Below are positions 8,744-17,957 of a DNA stretch of 63,331 bases, in pieces. The position numbers and the translations under genes were made by a program. The notes below the pieces were generated by a model. That model had not been told where the DNA came from. It was given only the letters and a program-made list of their open reading frames with translations, and made no database searches. This stretch comes from Neisseria gonorrhoeae (GTDB taxonomy: Bacteria > Pseudomonadota > Gammaproteobacteria > Burkholderiales > Neisseriaceae). The stretch spans positions 1-63,331 of the forward strand of contig NZ_QNRU01000010.1 in NCBI RefSeq assembly GCF_003315235.1, read 5' to 3'. Position 1 is the first letter of the stretch; each line of letters opens with the position of its first letter.

Positions 8744-10039
8744 ATGATTCGCCCTGATTTTCAAGAATATCTGCCTTCTTATTATTTTAGTTCGGTTAAT
8801 CCGCATACTGTTTATCCGAAACTCCAATGCCGTCTGAAAGCCGAAACCTGCATTATCGGCGGCGGTTTGAGCGGTTTGTGTACCGCATTGCCGCTGGCGG
8901 AACACGGACATGAAGCCGTCGTTTTGGAAGCCGCACGTATCGGCTTCGGCGCGTCCGGCAGGAGTGGCGGGCAGGTTATCAGCGACTACGCCTGCGGTAT
9001 GGGGGAAATTGAAAAACAGGTCGGCTTGGAGCAGGCGCAATGGTTTTGGCAACAGTCTTTGCAGGCGGTCGAACTGGTGGACGAACGCGTCCGCAAACAT
9101 GCCATCGATTGCGATTGGCAGCGCGGTTATGCCACGGTTGCCGTCCGTCCGCAGCATTGGGAAGAGTTGCAGCAGTGGCATGAACACGCCCAACGGCATT
9201 ACGGTGCGAGTCATTATCAACTTTGGGATAAAGCCGAGTTGAAACAGCAGCTTGACAGCGATATGTACCAAGGCGCACAGTTCGATCCCTTGTCCGGGCA
9301 TCTTCATCCGCTCAATTACACGTTGGGTGTTGCCAGCGCCGCTGCCGAAGCCGGCGCGCAGATTTTCGAGCAATCCCCGATGACGCGCATCGAACCGTAT
9401 CAAAACGGTTGGCTGGTTTACACGCCTGAAGGCAGCGTCGAGTGTAAAAATGTGGTCTATGCCGTCAATACTTATGTCGGTTTGAACCCGATATTCCGGC
9501 CTTTGGAACGCAAGGCGATTGCCGTCAGCACCTTTATTATTGCCACCGAACCCTTGGGCGCGCGCACAAAAGGGCTTATCCGCAACAATATGGCAGTATG
9601 CGACAACCGCCATATTTTGGATTATTACCGCCTCAGCGCGGACGGCAGGCTGCTTTTCGGCGGTAAGGATAACGAATTTATCGACAATCCTTCGCGTATG
9701 ACCGAGCTTGTCCGCCAAGATATGCTTAAAGTTTTTCCGCAGCTTGCCGATGTTAGAATCGAATATTCGTGGGGCGGGGAGTGCGATATTACCGCCAACC
9801 TTGTCCCGCATTTCGGACGTTTGACCTCGAATGTTTTTTATACGCAAGGTTATTCCGGGCACGGGATGGCGATAACGGGCATTGCAGGTCTGGCGGTTGC
9901 CGAAGCAATTTTAGGGGACGAATGCCGTCTGAAACCGTTTGAACAGTTGTGCCAGCCGAATATTATCCTGCAACCGTTTTTGCGCAAACTCGGTTCTTTC
10001 CTCGGCTCGAAATATTATCAGTGGAAAGACAGCCGTTAA
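8744..10039 (+). CDS. FAD-dependent amine oxidoreductase, PuuB (gamma-glutamylputrescine oxidase)-like
   Basis: A 431-residue flavoprotein of the DAO superfamily. The FAD dinucleotide motif GGGLSG follows the first beta-strand (CIIGGGLSGLCTALPLAEHG, about 39-58), a GRSGGQ segment is near 73-78, and the C-terminal FAD contact YTQGYSGHGMAITG is near 366-379. This arrangement is shared by PuuB, OrdL and related oxidases of secondary amines. Its position after the putrescine permease genes supports a polyamine-related substrate, but no gamma-glutamylputrescine synthetase is visible here, so the exact reaction is uncertain. The start at 8744 (MIRPDFQEY) is preferred over an in-frame ATG inside the terminator at 8639. 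Confidence 0.8.
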   Translation: MIRPDFQEYLPSYYFSSVNPHTVYPKLQCRLKAETCIIGGGLSGLCTALPLAEHGHEAVVLEAARIGFGASGRSGGQVISDYACGMGEIEKQVGLEQAQWFWQQSLQAVELVDERVRKHAIDCDWQRGYATVAVRPQHWEELQQWHEHAQRHYGASHYQLWDKAELKQQLDSDMYQGAQFDPLSGHLHPLNYTLGVASAAAEAGAQIFEQSPMTRIEPYQNGWLVYTPEGSVECKNVVYAVNTYVGLNPIFRPLERKAIAVSTFIIATEPLGARTKGLIRNNMAVCDNRHILDYYRLSADGRLLFGGKDNEFIDNPSRMTELVRQDMLKVFPQLADVRIEYSWGGECDITANLVPHFGRLTSNVFYTQGYSGHGMAITGIAGLAVAEAILGDECRLKPFEQLCQPNIILQPFLRKLGSFLGSKYYQWKDSR

Positions 10040-10085
10040 GCGTCGCAGGCAGTATGTTTATCCCCATCGGCGGCAAACGTGAAAA

Positions 10086-10124
10086 ATGCCGTCTGAAACC
10101 CGATTTTCAGGCTTCAGACGGCAT
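10086..10124. terminator. Convergent uptake-sequence terminator between oxidase and amtB
   Basis: ATGCCGTCTGAA (10086-10097) pairs with TTCAGACGGCAT (10113-10124). It lies between two convergent genes and can serve both strands. Confidence 0.75.
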
Positions 10125-10132
10125 AGCCGTCC

Positions 10133-11437
10133 TTATTCCACGTGTTCGCCGTGGATATTCAGATCCAAACCTTCGCGTTCGACATCCTTGCCGACGCGCA
10201 GACCGCCGCAGATTTTCCCCACAGCCTTCAAAATCGCCCAACTCATCAGCCCGCTGTATGCCGCCATAATGAACCCGTCTTTTACCTGTATCCACAACTG
10301 CTGCCAAACTGCCGCATCCCCGCCGAAAATGCGGTTGTCGAAAAAGATGCCGGTCAATATTCCGCCTACCAGCCCGCCGAATCCGTGTATGCCGAAAGCG
10401 TCCAAAGAATCATCGTAACGCAATTTGTGTTTGACGACGGTGACGGACACAAAGCACGCGGCGGCAGTCAATATACCGATGGCGGCCGCGCCCGACGGAC
10501 CGGTAAAGCCGGCGGCAGGGGTGATGCCGACCAGCCCGGAAACTGCGCCGGAAGCCAGCCCCAAAGCAGAAGGTTTGTGTCCCGCTATTTTCTCGCAGGC
10601 AAGCCAGCCTGCCGCGCCGAATACGGCCGACACCTGCGTTACCGCCATCGCCATCCCCGCCGCCGCGTCTGCCGCAAGCGCCGAACCAGCGTTAAAGCCG
10701 AACCAGCCGAACCACAACATTGCCGCGCCAATCAGCGTCATCGCCATATTGTGCGGAGGCATCGCCTCGCGCCCGTAGCCTATGCGCCTGCCCAAAACCA
10801 AGGCGGCGACGAGTCCCGCGATACCGGCATTGATGTGCACCACCGTACCGCCGGCATAATCCAATACGCCGCCCTTGCTCATAAAGCCGCCGCCCCACAC
10901 CCAATGCGCGCCCGGCACATAAACCAATAAAAACCATATGCCCGAAAACAGCATCATTGCCGAATATTTCATTCGTTCGGCAAACGCGCCGGTAATAATG
11001 GCGGTCGAAATAATGGCAAACGTCATCTGAAAAAACATAAATACCGGTTCGGGAACAGTCGGCGCATTGGGCGACACGGTCAGCATCCGTGCGGCAGCGT
11101 CTATCTGCATCCCGCTTAAAAATACGCGCCCCAAACCGCCGATAAAGGCATTTCCCGGCGTGAACGCCAAAGAATAGCCGACGGCGACCCAAAGGATGCC
11201 CACCAATGTCGCGATGGAAAAGCTGTGCATCATCGTCGAGAGCAGGTTTTTTTTCCGCACCATACCGCCGTAGAATAAAGCCAGCCCGGGAAGCGTCATC
11301 AACAGTACCAAGGCAGCCGCAGTCATCACCCAGGCGGTATCGCCCGAATTGACGGCGGAATAAGGTTTCCACCAGTTTAAAGGTTCTGCCGATAGGGATG
11401 CCGGCAGCAAAGATGCCGCCCATATGTGTTTTTTCAT
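10133..11437 (-). CDS. amtB: Ammonium transporter AmtB
   Basis: A 434-residue inner-membrane ammonium channel with a cleavable N-terminal signal-like segment (MKKHIWAASLLPASLSAEP) and about eleven helices. The twin pore histidines are seen in GGTVVHINAG and in FGIHGFGGLVGG. The start at 11437 follows AAGGAAACTTTAATC; upstream in-frame sequence has no similarity to the family. There is no glnK beside it, which is unlike the common glnK-amtB pair. A 615-bp non-coding region with a poly-G tract lies upstream. Confidence 0.95.
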   Translation of the reverse strand: MKKHIWAASLLPASLSAEPLNWWKPYSAVNSGDTAWVMTAAALVLLMTLPGLALFYGGMVRKKNLLSTMMHSFSIATLVGILWVAVGYSLAFTPGNAFIGGLGRVFLSGMQIDAAARMLTVSPNAPTVPEPVFMFFQMTFAIISTAIITGAFAERMKYSAMMLFSGIWFLLVYVPGAHWVWGGGFMSKGGVLDYAGGTVVHINAGIAGLVAALVLGRRIGYGREAMPPHNMAMTLIGAAMLWFGWFGFNAGSALAADAAAGMAMAVTQVSAVFGAAGWLACEKIAGHKPSALGLASGAVSGLVGITPAAGFTGPSGAAAIGILTAAACFVSVTVVKHKLRYDDSLDAFGIHGFGGLVGGILTGIFFDNRIFGGDAAVWQQLWIQVKDGFIMAAYSGLMSWAILKAVGKICGGLRVGKDVEREGLDLNIHGEHVE

Positions 11438-11877
11438 TTTGATTAAAGTTTCCTTAATGGTTGGGCCCGTCTTTCGGAAAGGCGGGGTCGGGGCTTGTCC
11501 GGGATGGGCGCAAGCCCTGCCGGACCGGCGCGGGGATTTTGCCGATGTGCCGCCCTGTGCGTGAAACAAATCCCTTGTTTGAATATGGAAATATCGCATC
11601 CTATCCCTTGCCCCCGTTGTCCGGCGGGAGGATTTATCCTTAGGCGGCGCATATGCGGGCGTATGGATTGTCAACAATTTACTGTAGGAAAATATACAGA
11701 GGTTTGGGCGATAAGTCAAAAGATTGTTGACAATATTTTTATTTTATAAAATTAATTTATTGATTAATATATTAAAAATTTCTAATTGGAAATAAAAAAT
11801 AAAATTTATACAAAAATGGGCGCGGTTCGGCGCAACCTTGAATCAAGTTCCCGCATCGGTTTTCATTGCCGGTAGGG

Positions 11878-12000
11878 ATGCGTTCGAGCCGGTTTTGCAA
11901 AGGCCGCGCCTTCGGCAGGCGGACACGGACACTGCCGGCGGTTGCGCCGTTAGCGGGGGGGGGGAGCTGCGCCGGCCGTGCGAATGAAAATGTCGTCTGA
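11878..12000 (+). CDS. Possible 40-codon ORF containing a G10 homopolymer (speculative)
   Basis: ATG at 11878, preceded by GGTAGGG, opens a 40-residue frame (MRSSRFCKGRAFGRRTRT...) that runs through the G10 tract at 11955-11964 and stops at the TGA inside a slightly altered uptake sequence. A change in G number would shift the frame. No family is recognised and coding is unproven. It could equally be the remnant of a larger gene. Confidence 0.2.
   Translation: MRSSRFCKGRAFGRRTRTLPAVAPLAGGGSCAGRANENVV
11955..11964. repeat. G10 homopolymer tract
   Basis: Ten consecutive G residues after GTTAGC. Tracts of this length are hypermutable in Neisseria. Confidence 0.9.
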
Positions 12001-12028
12001 AACCCGATTTTCAGGCTTCAGACGGCAT
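11990..12028 (-). terminator. Uptake-sequence terminator after rho (one arm mutated)
   Basis: ATGTCGTCTGAA has one change from the uptake consensus and pairs with TTCAGACGGCAT (12017-12028), a perfect uptake sequence, just past the rho stop. Confidence 0.75.
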
Positions 12029-12052
12029 TTCGCATTAATGCGGGCGGCGCGT

Positions 12053-13312
12053 TTATTTTCCGCGCATCAGTTCAAAGAAATCATCATTATTTTTAGATGC
12101 TTTGATTTTTCCGTTTAAGAACTCGGTAGCTTCGATTTCGTCCATCGGGTGCAGGAACTTGCGCAGTAACCACATACGTTGCAACTGGTCGTTCGGCACA
12201 AGCAGCTCTTCGCGGCGCGTGCCGGATTTGTTGATGTTGATGGCGGGGAAGAGGCGTTTTTCCGCCATACGGCGGTCGAGGTGCAATTCCATATTGCCGG
12301 TACCTTTGAATTCTTCGTAAATCACATCGTCCATACGGCTGCCGGTTTCAACCAATGCGGTGGCGATAATGGTCAGCGAACCGCCTTCTTCCACGTTGCG
12401 CGCCGCACCGAAGAAACGTTTGGGGCGGTGCAGCGCGTTGGCATCGACACCGCCGGTCAGGATTTTGCCCGAGGCGGGGACGACGGTATTGTAGGCGCGG
12501 GCAAGGCGGGTAATCGAATCCAGCAGGATGACCACGTCTTTTTTGTGTTCCACCATACGCTTGGCTTTTTCAAGCACCATTTCGGCAACTTGGACGTGGC
12601 GTTGCGCCGGTTCGTCAAAGGTGGAGGAGACTACTTCACCTCGGACGGAACGGCTCATTTCGGTTACTTCTTCGGGGCGTTCGTCAATCAAGAGGACGAT
12701 GAGTTCGACTTCAGGATAGTTTGCGGTAACGGCGTGGGCAATGTTTTGCAGCATCACGGTTTTACCGATTTTGGGCGGGGCAACCAAGAGGGCGCGCTGA
12801 CCTTTGCCGATGGGCGAAATCAGGTCGATGGCGCGTCCGGTCAGGTTTTCTTCGGACTTTAAGTCGCGTTCCAGCTTCAACTGTTCGGTCGGAAACAGCG
12901 GGGTCAGGTTTTCAAACAGGATTTTATGGCGGCATACTTCCGGGTGGTCGCCATTGATGGAATCCAGTCTGACCAAGGCAAAATAGCGTTCGTTGTCTTT
13001 GGGGACGCGCACGCTGCCTTCGATGGTGTCGCCCGTATGCAGGTTGAAGCGGCGGATTTGAGTGGGCGAGACATAGATGTCGTCGGGGCCGGCAAGATAG
13101 GACGTGTCCGCGCTGCGGAGGAAGCCGAAGCCGTCGGGCAGGATTTCGAGCGTGCCGGAGCAGGTAAAACCCTCGCCTTTTTTCATCATCTGGCGGACGA
13201 TGGCAAATACGAGGTCTTGTTTGCGGAATCGGTTGGCGTTTTCGATGCCGTGTTCTTCCGCCAATTCTAAGAGTTTGGAAATGTGCAGGGTTTGTAATTC
13301 GGAGACGTGCAT
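12053..13312 (-). CDS. rho: Transcription termination factor Rho
   Basis: A 419-residue hexameric RNA helicase, the same length as the E. coli protein. The N-terminal helical domain begins [20 protein letters not shown], the cold-shock-like RNA-binding domain is at about 50-120 ([20 protein letters not shown]), Walker A is PPKIGKT at 179-185, and the Walker B/Q-loop region includes [16 protein letters not shown]. The start was set at 13312 by the family N-terminus; a 40-codon upstream extension is not conserved. The residue after PPK is Ile where E. coli has Ala. The gene is transcribed on the same strand as ppsA but is separated from it by a terminator. Confidence 0.97.
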   Translation of the reverse strand: MHVSELQTLHISKLLELAEEHGIENANRFRKQDLVFAIVRQMMKKGEGFTCSGTLEILPDGFGFLRSADTSYLAGPDDIYVSPTQIRRFNLHTGDTIEGSVRVPKDNERYFALVRLDSINGDHPEVCRHKILFENLTPLFPTEQLKLERDLKSEENLTGRAIDLISPIGKGQRALLVAPPKIGKTVMLQNIAHAVTANYPEVELIVLLIDERPEEVTEMSRSVRGEVVSSTFDEPAQRHVQVAEMVLEKAKRMVEHKKDVVILLDSITRLARAYNTVVPASGKILTGGVDANALHRPKRFFGAARNVEEGGSLTIIATALVETGSRMDDVIYEEFKGTGNMELHLDRRMAEKRLFPAININKSGTRREELLVPNDQLQRMWLLRKFLHPMDEIEATEFLNGKIKASKNNDDFFELMRGK

Positions 13313-13486
13313 AATCAATGATATATAGAATAGAAAGGAAAAGACGGGTGGATGCCGTCTGAAAGAAGAAGCTGACTGTTGCCGGTTGCTCGGAGAGGGG
13401 GGAATTGTAGGCAGTCGGCGCGTGGGTGTCAAATATTATCGCGGACGGGGCATCGACAGGAAATGCCGTCTGAACGGAGCTGCTTG

Positions 13487-13523
13487 GAAAAAATACCCCC
13501 GCGCTTTTCAGGCTTGGGGGTAT
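13487..13523 (-). terminator. Rho-independent terminator after ppsA
   Basis: On the minus strand ATACCCCC pairs with GGGGGTAT, followed by TTTTTTCC. Confidence 0.85.
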
Positions 13524-13532
13524 GGGAATTGA

Positions 13533-15917
13533 TTATTTGTTCAATTCATTCGCCAAATACAGCCAAGTTTCGATGACGGTATCCGGGTTCAGAGACACGC
13601 TTTCGATGCCTTCTCCAACCAGCCATTTGGCAAAGTCCGGATGGTCGGACGGACCTTGACCGCAGATACCGACATATTTGTTCTGCTTGCGGCAGGCGGA
13701 GATGGCAAGATGCAGCATCACTTTGACGGCAGGGTTGCGTTCGTCAAACGATTCGGACACCAAGCCGCTGTCTCGGTCGAGGCCGAGGGTCAGCTGGGTC
13801 ATGTCGTTCGAGCCGATGGAGAAGCCGTCGAAGTATTGCAGGAATTGTTCCGCCAATACCGCGTTGCTCGGCAGCTCGCACATCATAATCAGGCGCAGGC
13901 CGTTTTTGCCGCGTTCCAAGCCGTTTTCTTTCAATGCCTTAACCACTGCTTCGGCTTCGCCCAAAGTGCGGACGAACGGAATCATGATTTCGACGTTGGT
14001 CAGACCCATTTCGTCACGAACGCGTTTCAAGGCTTTGCATTCCAAGGCGAAACAGTCTTTGAAGCTCTCGGCAACATAACGCGCCGCACCACGGAAGCCC
14101 AACATCGGGTTTTCTTCATGCGGTTCGTATACGCTGCCGCCGACCAGGTTGGCGTATTCGTTGGATTTGAAGTCGGACATACGGACGATGGTTTTACGCG
14201 GATAAACCGATGCGGCAAGCGTTGCCACGCCTTCGGCGATTTTATCGACGTAGAAGTCGACAGGGGATGCGTAACCGGCGATGCGGCGGATAATTTCCGC
14301 TTTCAGTTCGTCGTCTTGTTTGTCAAATTCCAACAAGGCTTTCGGGTGGATGCCGATTTGGCGGTTGATGATAAATTCCATACGCGCCAAGCCGATGCCT
14401 TCGCTGGGCAGATTGGCGAAGCTGAATGCGAGTTCGGGATTGCCGACGTTCATCATGACTTTGACGGGTGCTTTTGGCATATTGTCCAAGGCGACATCGG
14501 TAATTTGTACGTCCAGCAGGCCGGCATAGATAAAGCCGGTATCGCCTTCGGCACAGGATACGGTAACTTCCTGACCGTTTTCCAAGAGTTCGGTCGCATT
14601 GCCGCAGCCGACGACGGCAGGAATACCCAGTTCGCGCGCGATGATGGCGGCGTGGCAGGTGCGTCCGCCGCGGTTGGTCACGATGGCGGAAGCACGTTTC
14701 ATCACGGGTTCCCAATCCGGATCGGTCATGTCGGTAACCAGTACGTCGCCGGCTTCGACGGAATCCATCTCGGAAGCATCTTTAATCAGGCGCACCTTGC
14801 CCTGACCGACTTTTTGACCGATGGCACGACCTTCGCACAAGACGGTTTTTTCGCCGTTGATGGCGTAGCGGCGCAGGTTGCGGCTGCCTTCTTCTTGGGA
14901 TTTGACGGTTTCGGGGCGGGCTTGCAGGATGTAGAGTTTGCCGTCCAGGCCGTCGCGTCCCCATTCGATATCCATCGGGCGGCCGTAGTGTTTTTCGATG
15001 GTCAGCGCGTAGTGTGCCAACTCGGTGATTTCTTCGTCGGTAATGGAGAAGCGGTTGCGGTCTTCTTCGGGGACTTCGACGTTGGTTACCGATTTGCCGG
15101 CTTCGGCTTTGTCGGTGAAAATCATTTTGATGTGTTTCGAACCCATGGTCTTGCGCAGGATGGCGGGTTTGCCTGCTTTGAGCGTGGGTTTGAACACATA
15201 AAATTCGTCCGGGTTGACCGCGCCTTGTACGACGTTTTCGCCCAGACCGTAAGAGGAGGTAACAAAGACGACTTGGTTGTAGCCGGATTCGGTGTCGAGG
15301 GTGAACATCACACCTGATGCGCCGCTGTCGGAACGCACCATGCGTTGAACGCCGGCGGAAAGGGCGACGATGTCGTGTTCGAAGCCTTTGTGGACGCGGT
15401 AGGAAATGGCGCGGTCGTTGTACAGGGAGGCGAAAACGTGGCGCATCGCTTTTTTAACGTTATCCAAGCCATTGATATTCAGGAAGGTTTCCTGTTGGCC
15501 GGCAAATGATGCGTCGGGCAGGTCTTCGGCGGTTGCGGAAGAGCGTACGGCAACGGAAATGTCCGCGCCGTCGGCATCGGTAACCATTTTGTTCCATGCC
15601 GCTTCGATTTCGGCATCGAGCTGTTCGGGGAAGGGCGTGTCCAAAATCCATTGGCGGATTTCTTTGCCGACGCGTGCCAGTTCGGAAACGTCTTCGACAT
15701 CCAATTTTGCCAGAGCGGCGGAAATGCGTTCGTTCAGACCGTTGTGTGCGAGAAATGCGCGGTAGGCATCGGCTGTGGTGGCAAAGCCACCGGGGACGCG
15801 AACGCCTTTTTCGGTCAGTTGACTGATCATTTCGCCCAGCGAGGCGTTTTTACCGCCCACGCGTTCAACATCTGTCATACGCAGGTTTTCAAACCAGATT
15901 ACGTAGTTGTCGGCCAT
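13533..15917 (-). CDS. ppsA: Phosphoenolpyruvate synthase
   Basis: A 794-residue cytoplasmic enzyme that makes phosphoenolpyruvate from pyruvate and ATP for gluconeogenesis. It has an N-terminal ATP-grasp domain ([10 protein letters not shown] near 21-30; [20 protein letters not shown] near 125-144), a swivelling domain with the phosphorylated His422 in [15 protein letters not shown], and a C-terminal TIM barrel containing LPSNA and [17 protein letters not shown]. The neighbouring threonine (T420) is the residue that a PpsR-type regulator modifies, and ppsR lies divergently about 1.1 kb away. ATG 15917 is preferred to an in-frame TTG at 15929, with GGAC upstream. Confidence 0.97.
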   Translation of the reverse strand: MADNYVIWFENLRMTDVERVGGKNASLGEMISQLTEKGVRVPGGFATTADAYRAFLAHNGLNERISAALAKLDVEDVSELARVGKEIRQWILDTPFPEQLDAEIEAAWNKMVTDADGADISVAVRSSATAEDLPDASFAGQQETFLNINGLDNVKKAMRHVFASLYNDRAISYRVHKGFEHDIVALSAGVQRMVRSDSGASGVMFTLDTESGYNQVVFVTSSYGLGENVVQGAVNPDEFYVFKPTLKAGKPAILRKTMGSKHIKMIFTDKAEAGKSVTNVEVPEEDRNRFSITDEEITELAHYALTIEKHYGRPMDIEWGRDGLDGKLYILQARPETVKSQEEGSRNLRRYAINGEKTVLCEGRAIGQKVGQGKVRLIKDASEMDSVEAGDVLVTDMTDPDWEPVMKRASAIVTNRGGRTCHAAIIARELGIPAVVGCGNATELLENGQEVTVSCAEGDTGFIYAGLLDVQITDVALDNMPKAPVKVMMNVGNPELAFSFANLPSEGIGLARMEFIINRQIGIHPKALLEFDKQDDELKAEIIRRIAGYASPVDFYVDKIAEGVATLAASVYPRKTIVRMSDFKSNEYANLVGGSVYEPHEENPMLGFRGAARYVAESFKDCFALECKALKRVRDEMGLTNVEIMIPFVRTLGEAEAVVKALKENGLERGKNGLRLIMMCELPSNAVLAEQFLQYFDGFSIGSNDMTQLTLGLDRDSGLVSESFDERNPAVKVMLHLAISACRKQNKYVGICGQGPSDHPDFAKWLVGEGIESVSLNPDTVIETWLYLANELNK

Positions 15918-16232
15918 TTGTGTGTCCAATCCAAAATATGTTAAAAAAGAAACAAATCCGCTTGCTTATTTTAAGCGATTCGTTCCGCCGCTGTCACGTT
16001 TTTATCTGTCCGGACAACCGCTGCGCCGTCTGAAAAATAGCGGGTTCCGGCTGTGTAGCGGTTTGAAACCGATGGCAGGCATATTGTTTTTTTCGGGTAT
16101 TTCCTTTGTAAAACAGATGGTTTTGAATAGGTTAATGTTTTATGCCGTATTTTTCCTGTTTCTTTTTTTTGGAATTTTATTTTAAAGAAATCTGATTTTG
16201 AGATAATTTGTTTTAAAATATGATTTGTTTTT
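15918..16232. other. Non-coding, AT-rich region upstream of ppsA
   Basis: This 315-bp stretch is the original ppsA-ppsR divergent intergenic region up to the inserted element. It has one imperfect uptake sequence (near 16027) and T-rich runs. No gene is seen, and promoters for ppsA presumably lie here. Confidence 0.5.
16225..16232 (+). repeat. Left 8-bp target site duplication of the IS1016-type element
   Basis: TTGTTTTT flanks the left terminal repeat and is repeated exactly at 16946-16953. Confidence 0.7.
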
Positions 16233-16945
16233 GGGTCTGTACCAGATTAGCAGATATGTTGCCCTCGAAATATGAAGATAACACACTGCAAATTAAAGAA
16301 AGAAGTACAAAAAGAACCGCTCCGTTCTTTTGTACCGGAAGTTACCGCCCGTTCTGCCGCCGATATTTTGGGTATCCATCCCGATTCGGCGGCACTGTTT
16401 TACCGTAAAATCCGCACGGTTGCCAACCATCGTTTGGCCTTGGCTGCCGATGAGGTTTTCGAGGGCCCCGCCGGGCCGGGCGCAAGCTGTTTCGGCGTAC
16501 GGCGTAAAGGCGGACGCGGTCGCGGCGCGGCAGGAAAAGCGGTTGTCTTCGGCATTCCGAAACGCAACGGGCGGGCCTATACCGTTGCCGCGGACAATGC
16601 CGAGCCTGAAACGTTGCTCCCTGCCGTCAAAAAGAAAATCATGCCGGACGGTATTGTTTATGCCGATAGCCCGGGCAGCCGCGGCAAGTTGGACGCGGGC
16701 GGTTTTATCCGTTGCCGCATCAACCGTTCCAAGGAATTTGCAGACCGTCGGAACCACATTAACGGCATTGGGAACTTTTGGAATCAGGCAAAACGCGCCT
16801 TGCGGAAATACAACGGAATCGATCGTAAACCTTTCCCGCCGTTGTTGAGGGAATGCGAATTTCGATTTAACTCCGGCACACCGTCCCGGCAGCTAAAAAT
16901 CCTGCGGGATCGGTGTGGAATTTAGGGATAATCTAGTACAGCCCC
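16233..16945 (+). mobile_element. IS1016-type (IS1595 family) insertion sequence, complete but decayed
   Basis: The element is 713 bp long. The left end GGGTCTGTACCAGATTAGC matches the inverted right end GGGGCTGTACTAGATTATC at most positions. It is bounded by an identical 8-bp direct repeat, the size expected for this family. It separates the divergent ppsA and ppsR genes. Confidence 0.85.
16272..16925 (+). pseudogene. IS1016-type transposase, full length but with altered catalytic residues
   Basis: An open frame of 217 residues collinear with IS1016/IS1595-family transposases: KGGRGRGAAGKAVVFGIPKR, PDGIVYADSPGSRG and NHINGIGNFWNQAKRALRK are all recognisable. The usual first acidic motif (E-x-D-E-S-Y-F-G-G) is replaced by EGPAGPGASCFGV, and the third-site HINGIENFW has become HINGIGNFW, with Glu to Gly. 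Only the middle Asp (YAD) is intact. The frame has stayed open although the active site appears lost. Its GC content is higher than typical IS1016, consistent with long residence in the genome. Expected to be inactive. Confidence 0.75.
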
Positions 16946-16953
16946 TTGTTTTT
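16946..16953 (+). repeat. Right 8-bp target site duplication
   Basis: TTGTTTTT, identical to 16225-16232. Confidence 0.7.
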
Positions 16954-17050
16954 TGGGGTGTAATCCGAGGTAGGGGCGGCTGGGGTGCTTCTCCCTTGTC
17001 TGCCGCTGCTGTTATGATGATATTTTTATTCTGTATTTAAGGAGGGGGTG

Positions 17051-17872
17051 ATGAGCAGTCCGCGCCAAGTGTTTTATATTTCCGACCGCACCGGTCTGAC
17101 TGCCGAGAATATCGGCGAGGCTTTGCTGAACCAGTTTGGCAATCTGTCGTTCAAACGCCATACGCATCCGTTTGTCGATACGCCGGAAAAGGCGCGCGCG
17201 GTGGTGGAGAAGGTCAATCGGAGCCGGCAGGAAAACGGTCAGCGTCCGATTGCGTTTGTCAGTGTGGTTGATGACGAAATCCGCCGGATTATTAAAGGGG
17301 CGGATGCTTTTCAGATTAATTTCTTTGAGACTTTTTTGGGACTGTTGGAGAAGGAACTCAATACCGAAGCAACGGTATCCGGGCAGGGGCATCACAGTAT
17401 CGGCAATACGAAGCGTTACGATGCGCGTATGGAGGCAGTCAATTTTTCTTTGAACCATGATGACGGGGTCAGCGATAAGAACCTTCAGGAGGCGGATGTG
17501 ATTCTGATGGGCGTGTCCCGTTCGGGCAAAACGCCGACCTGCCTGTATCTGGCGTTGCAATACGGTATCCGTGCGGCAAACTATCCGCTGATTCCCGACG
17601 ATTTGGAATCGGCCGATCTGCCGCGTATGGTCAAGCCGTATAAAGACAAACTGTTCGGGTTGACTATCCAGCCGGAACGTTTGCAGGCCATCCGTCAGGA
17701 ACGCCGCCCGAATTCGGCTTATGCGCGCATCGACACCTGCCGCAGCGAAGTGGCGGACGCGCAGAGTATGTTCAGACGGCATGGCATTCCGTTTGCGAAT
17801 ACGACGGACAAGTCGGTTGAGGAACTGGCGGTACACATCCTTCAGGCGTGCAAGCTCAAACGCAGGTTTTGA
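17051..17872 (+). CDS. ppsR: PEP synthase regulatory protein (kinase/pyrophosphorylase, DUF299)
   Basis: A 273-residue bifunctional regulator that inactivates PEP synthase by ADP-dependent phosphorylation of a threonine next to the catalytic histidine, and reactivates it by phosphate-dependent removal. It starts with the family N-terminus RQVFYISDRTGLTAENIGEALL. The P-loop GVSRSGKTPTCLYLA is at about 152-166. ATG 17051 lies 5 nt after a perfect AAGGAGG; a GTG at 17048 is also possible but too close to the ribosome site. Its target ppsA is the divergent neighbour beyond the IS1016-type element. Confidence 0.95.
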   Translation: MSSPRQVFYISDRTGLTAENIGEALLNQFGNLSFKRHTHPFVDTPEKARAVVEKVNRSRQENGQRPIAFVSVVDDEIRRIIKGADAFQINFFETFLGLLEKELNTEATVSGQGHHSIGNTKRYDARMEAVNFSLNHDDGVSDKNLQEADVILMGVSRSGKTPTCLYLALQYGIRAANYPLIPDDLESADLPRMVKPYKDKLFGLTIQPERLQAIRQERRPNSAYARIDTCRSEVADAQSMFRRHGIPFANTTDKSVEELAVHILQACKLKRRF

Positions 17873-17900
17873 CGGGCTTTGATTCGGTTTGAAGGTGGAA

Positions 17901-17936
17901 ATGCCGTCTGAAATCAGGTTTCAGACGGCAGTTTTA
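17901..17936. terminator. Convergent uptake-sequence terminator (ppsR / gph)
   Basis: ATGCCGTCTGAA (17901-17912) pairs with TTCAGACGGCA (17920-17930), then GTTTTATG. Confidence 0.8.
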
Positions 17937-17957
17937 TGTTTGTGGGGCGGATATTTT

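Larger units (their letters stand above)
11438..12052. other. Long intergenic region upstream of amtB with an AT-rich block and a G10 tract
   Basis: Positions about 11740-11815 are extremely AT-rich (runs such as TTTATTTTATAAAATTAATT) and could hold the amtB promoter or a protein-binding site. The remainder is GC-rich and contains no recognisable gene, apart from a possible 40-codon ORF carrying ten consecutive G residues. Confidence 0.6.

Noticed and set aside
13641-15317. 558-codon plus-strand ORF opposite ppsA
   Set aside because: It is antisense to the intact ppsA gene with its catalytic motifs; the frame is open only because of GC-rich third positions and shows no protein family character.
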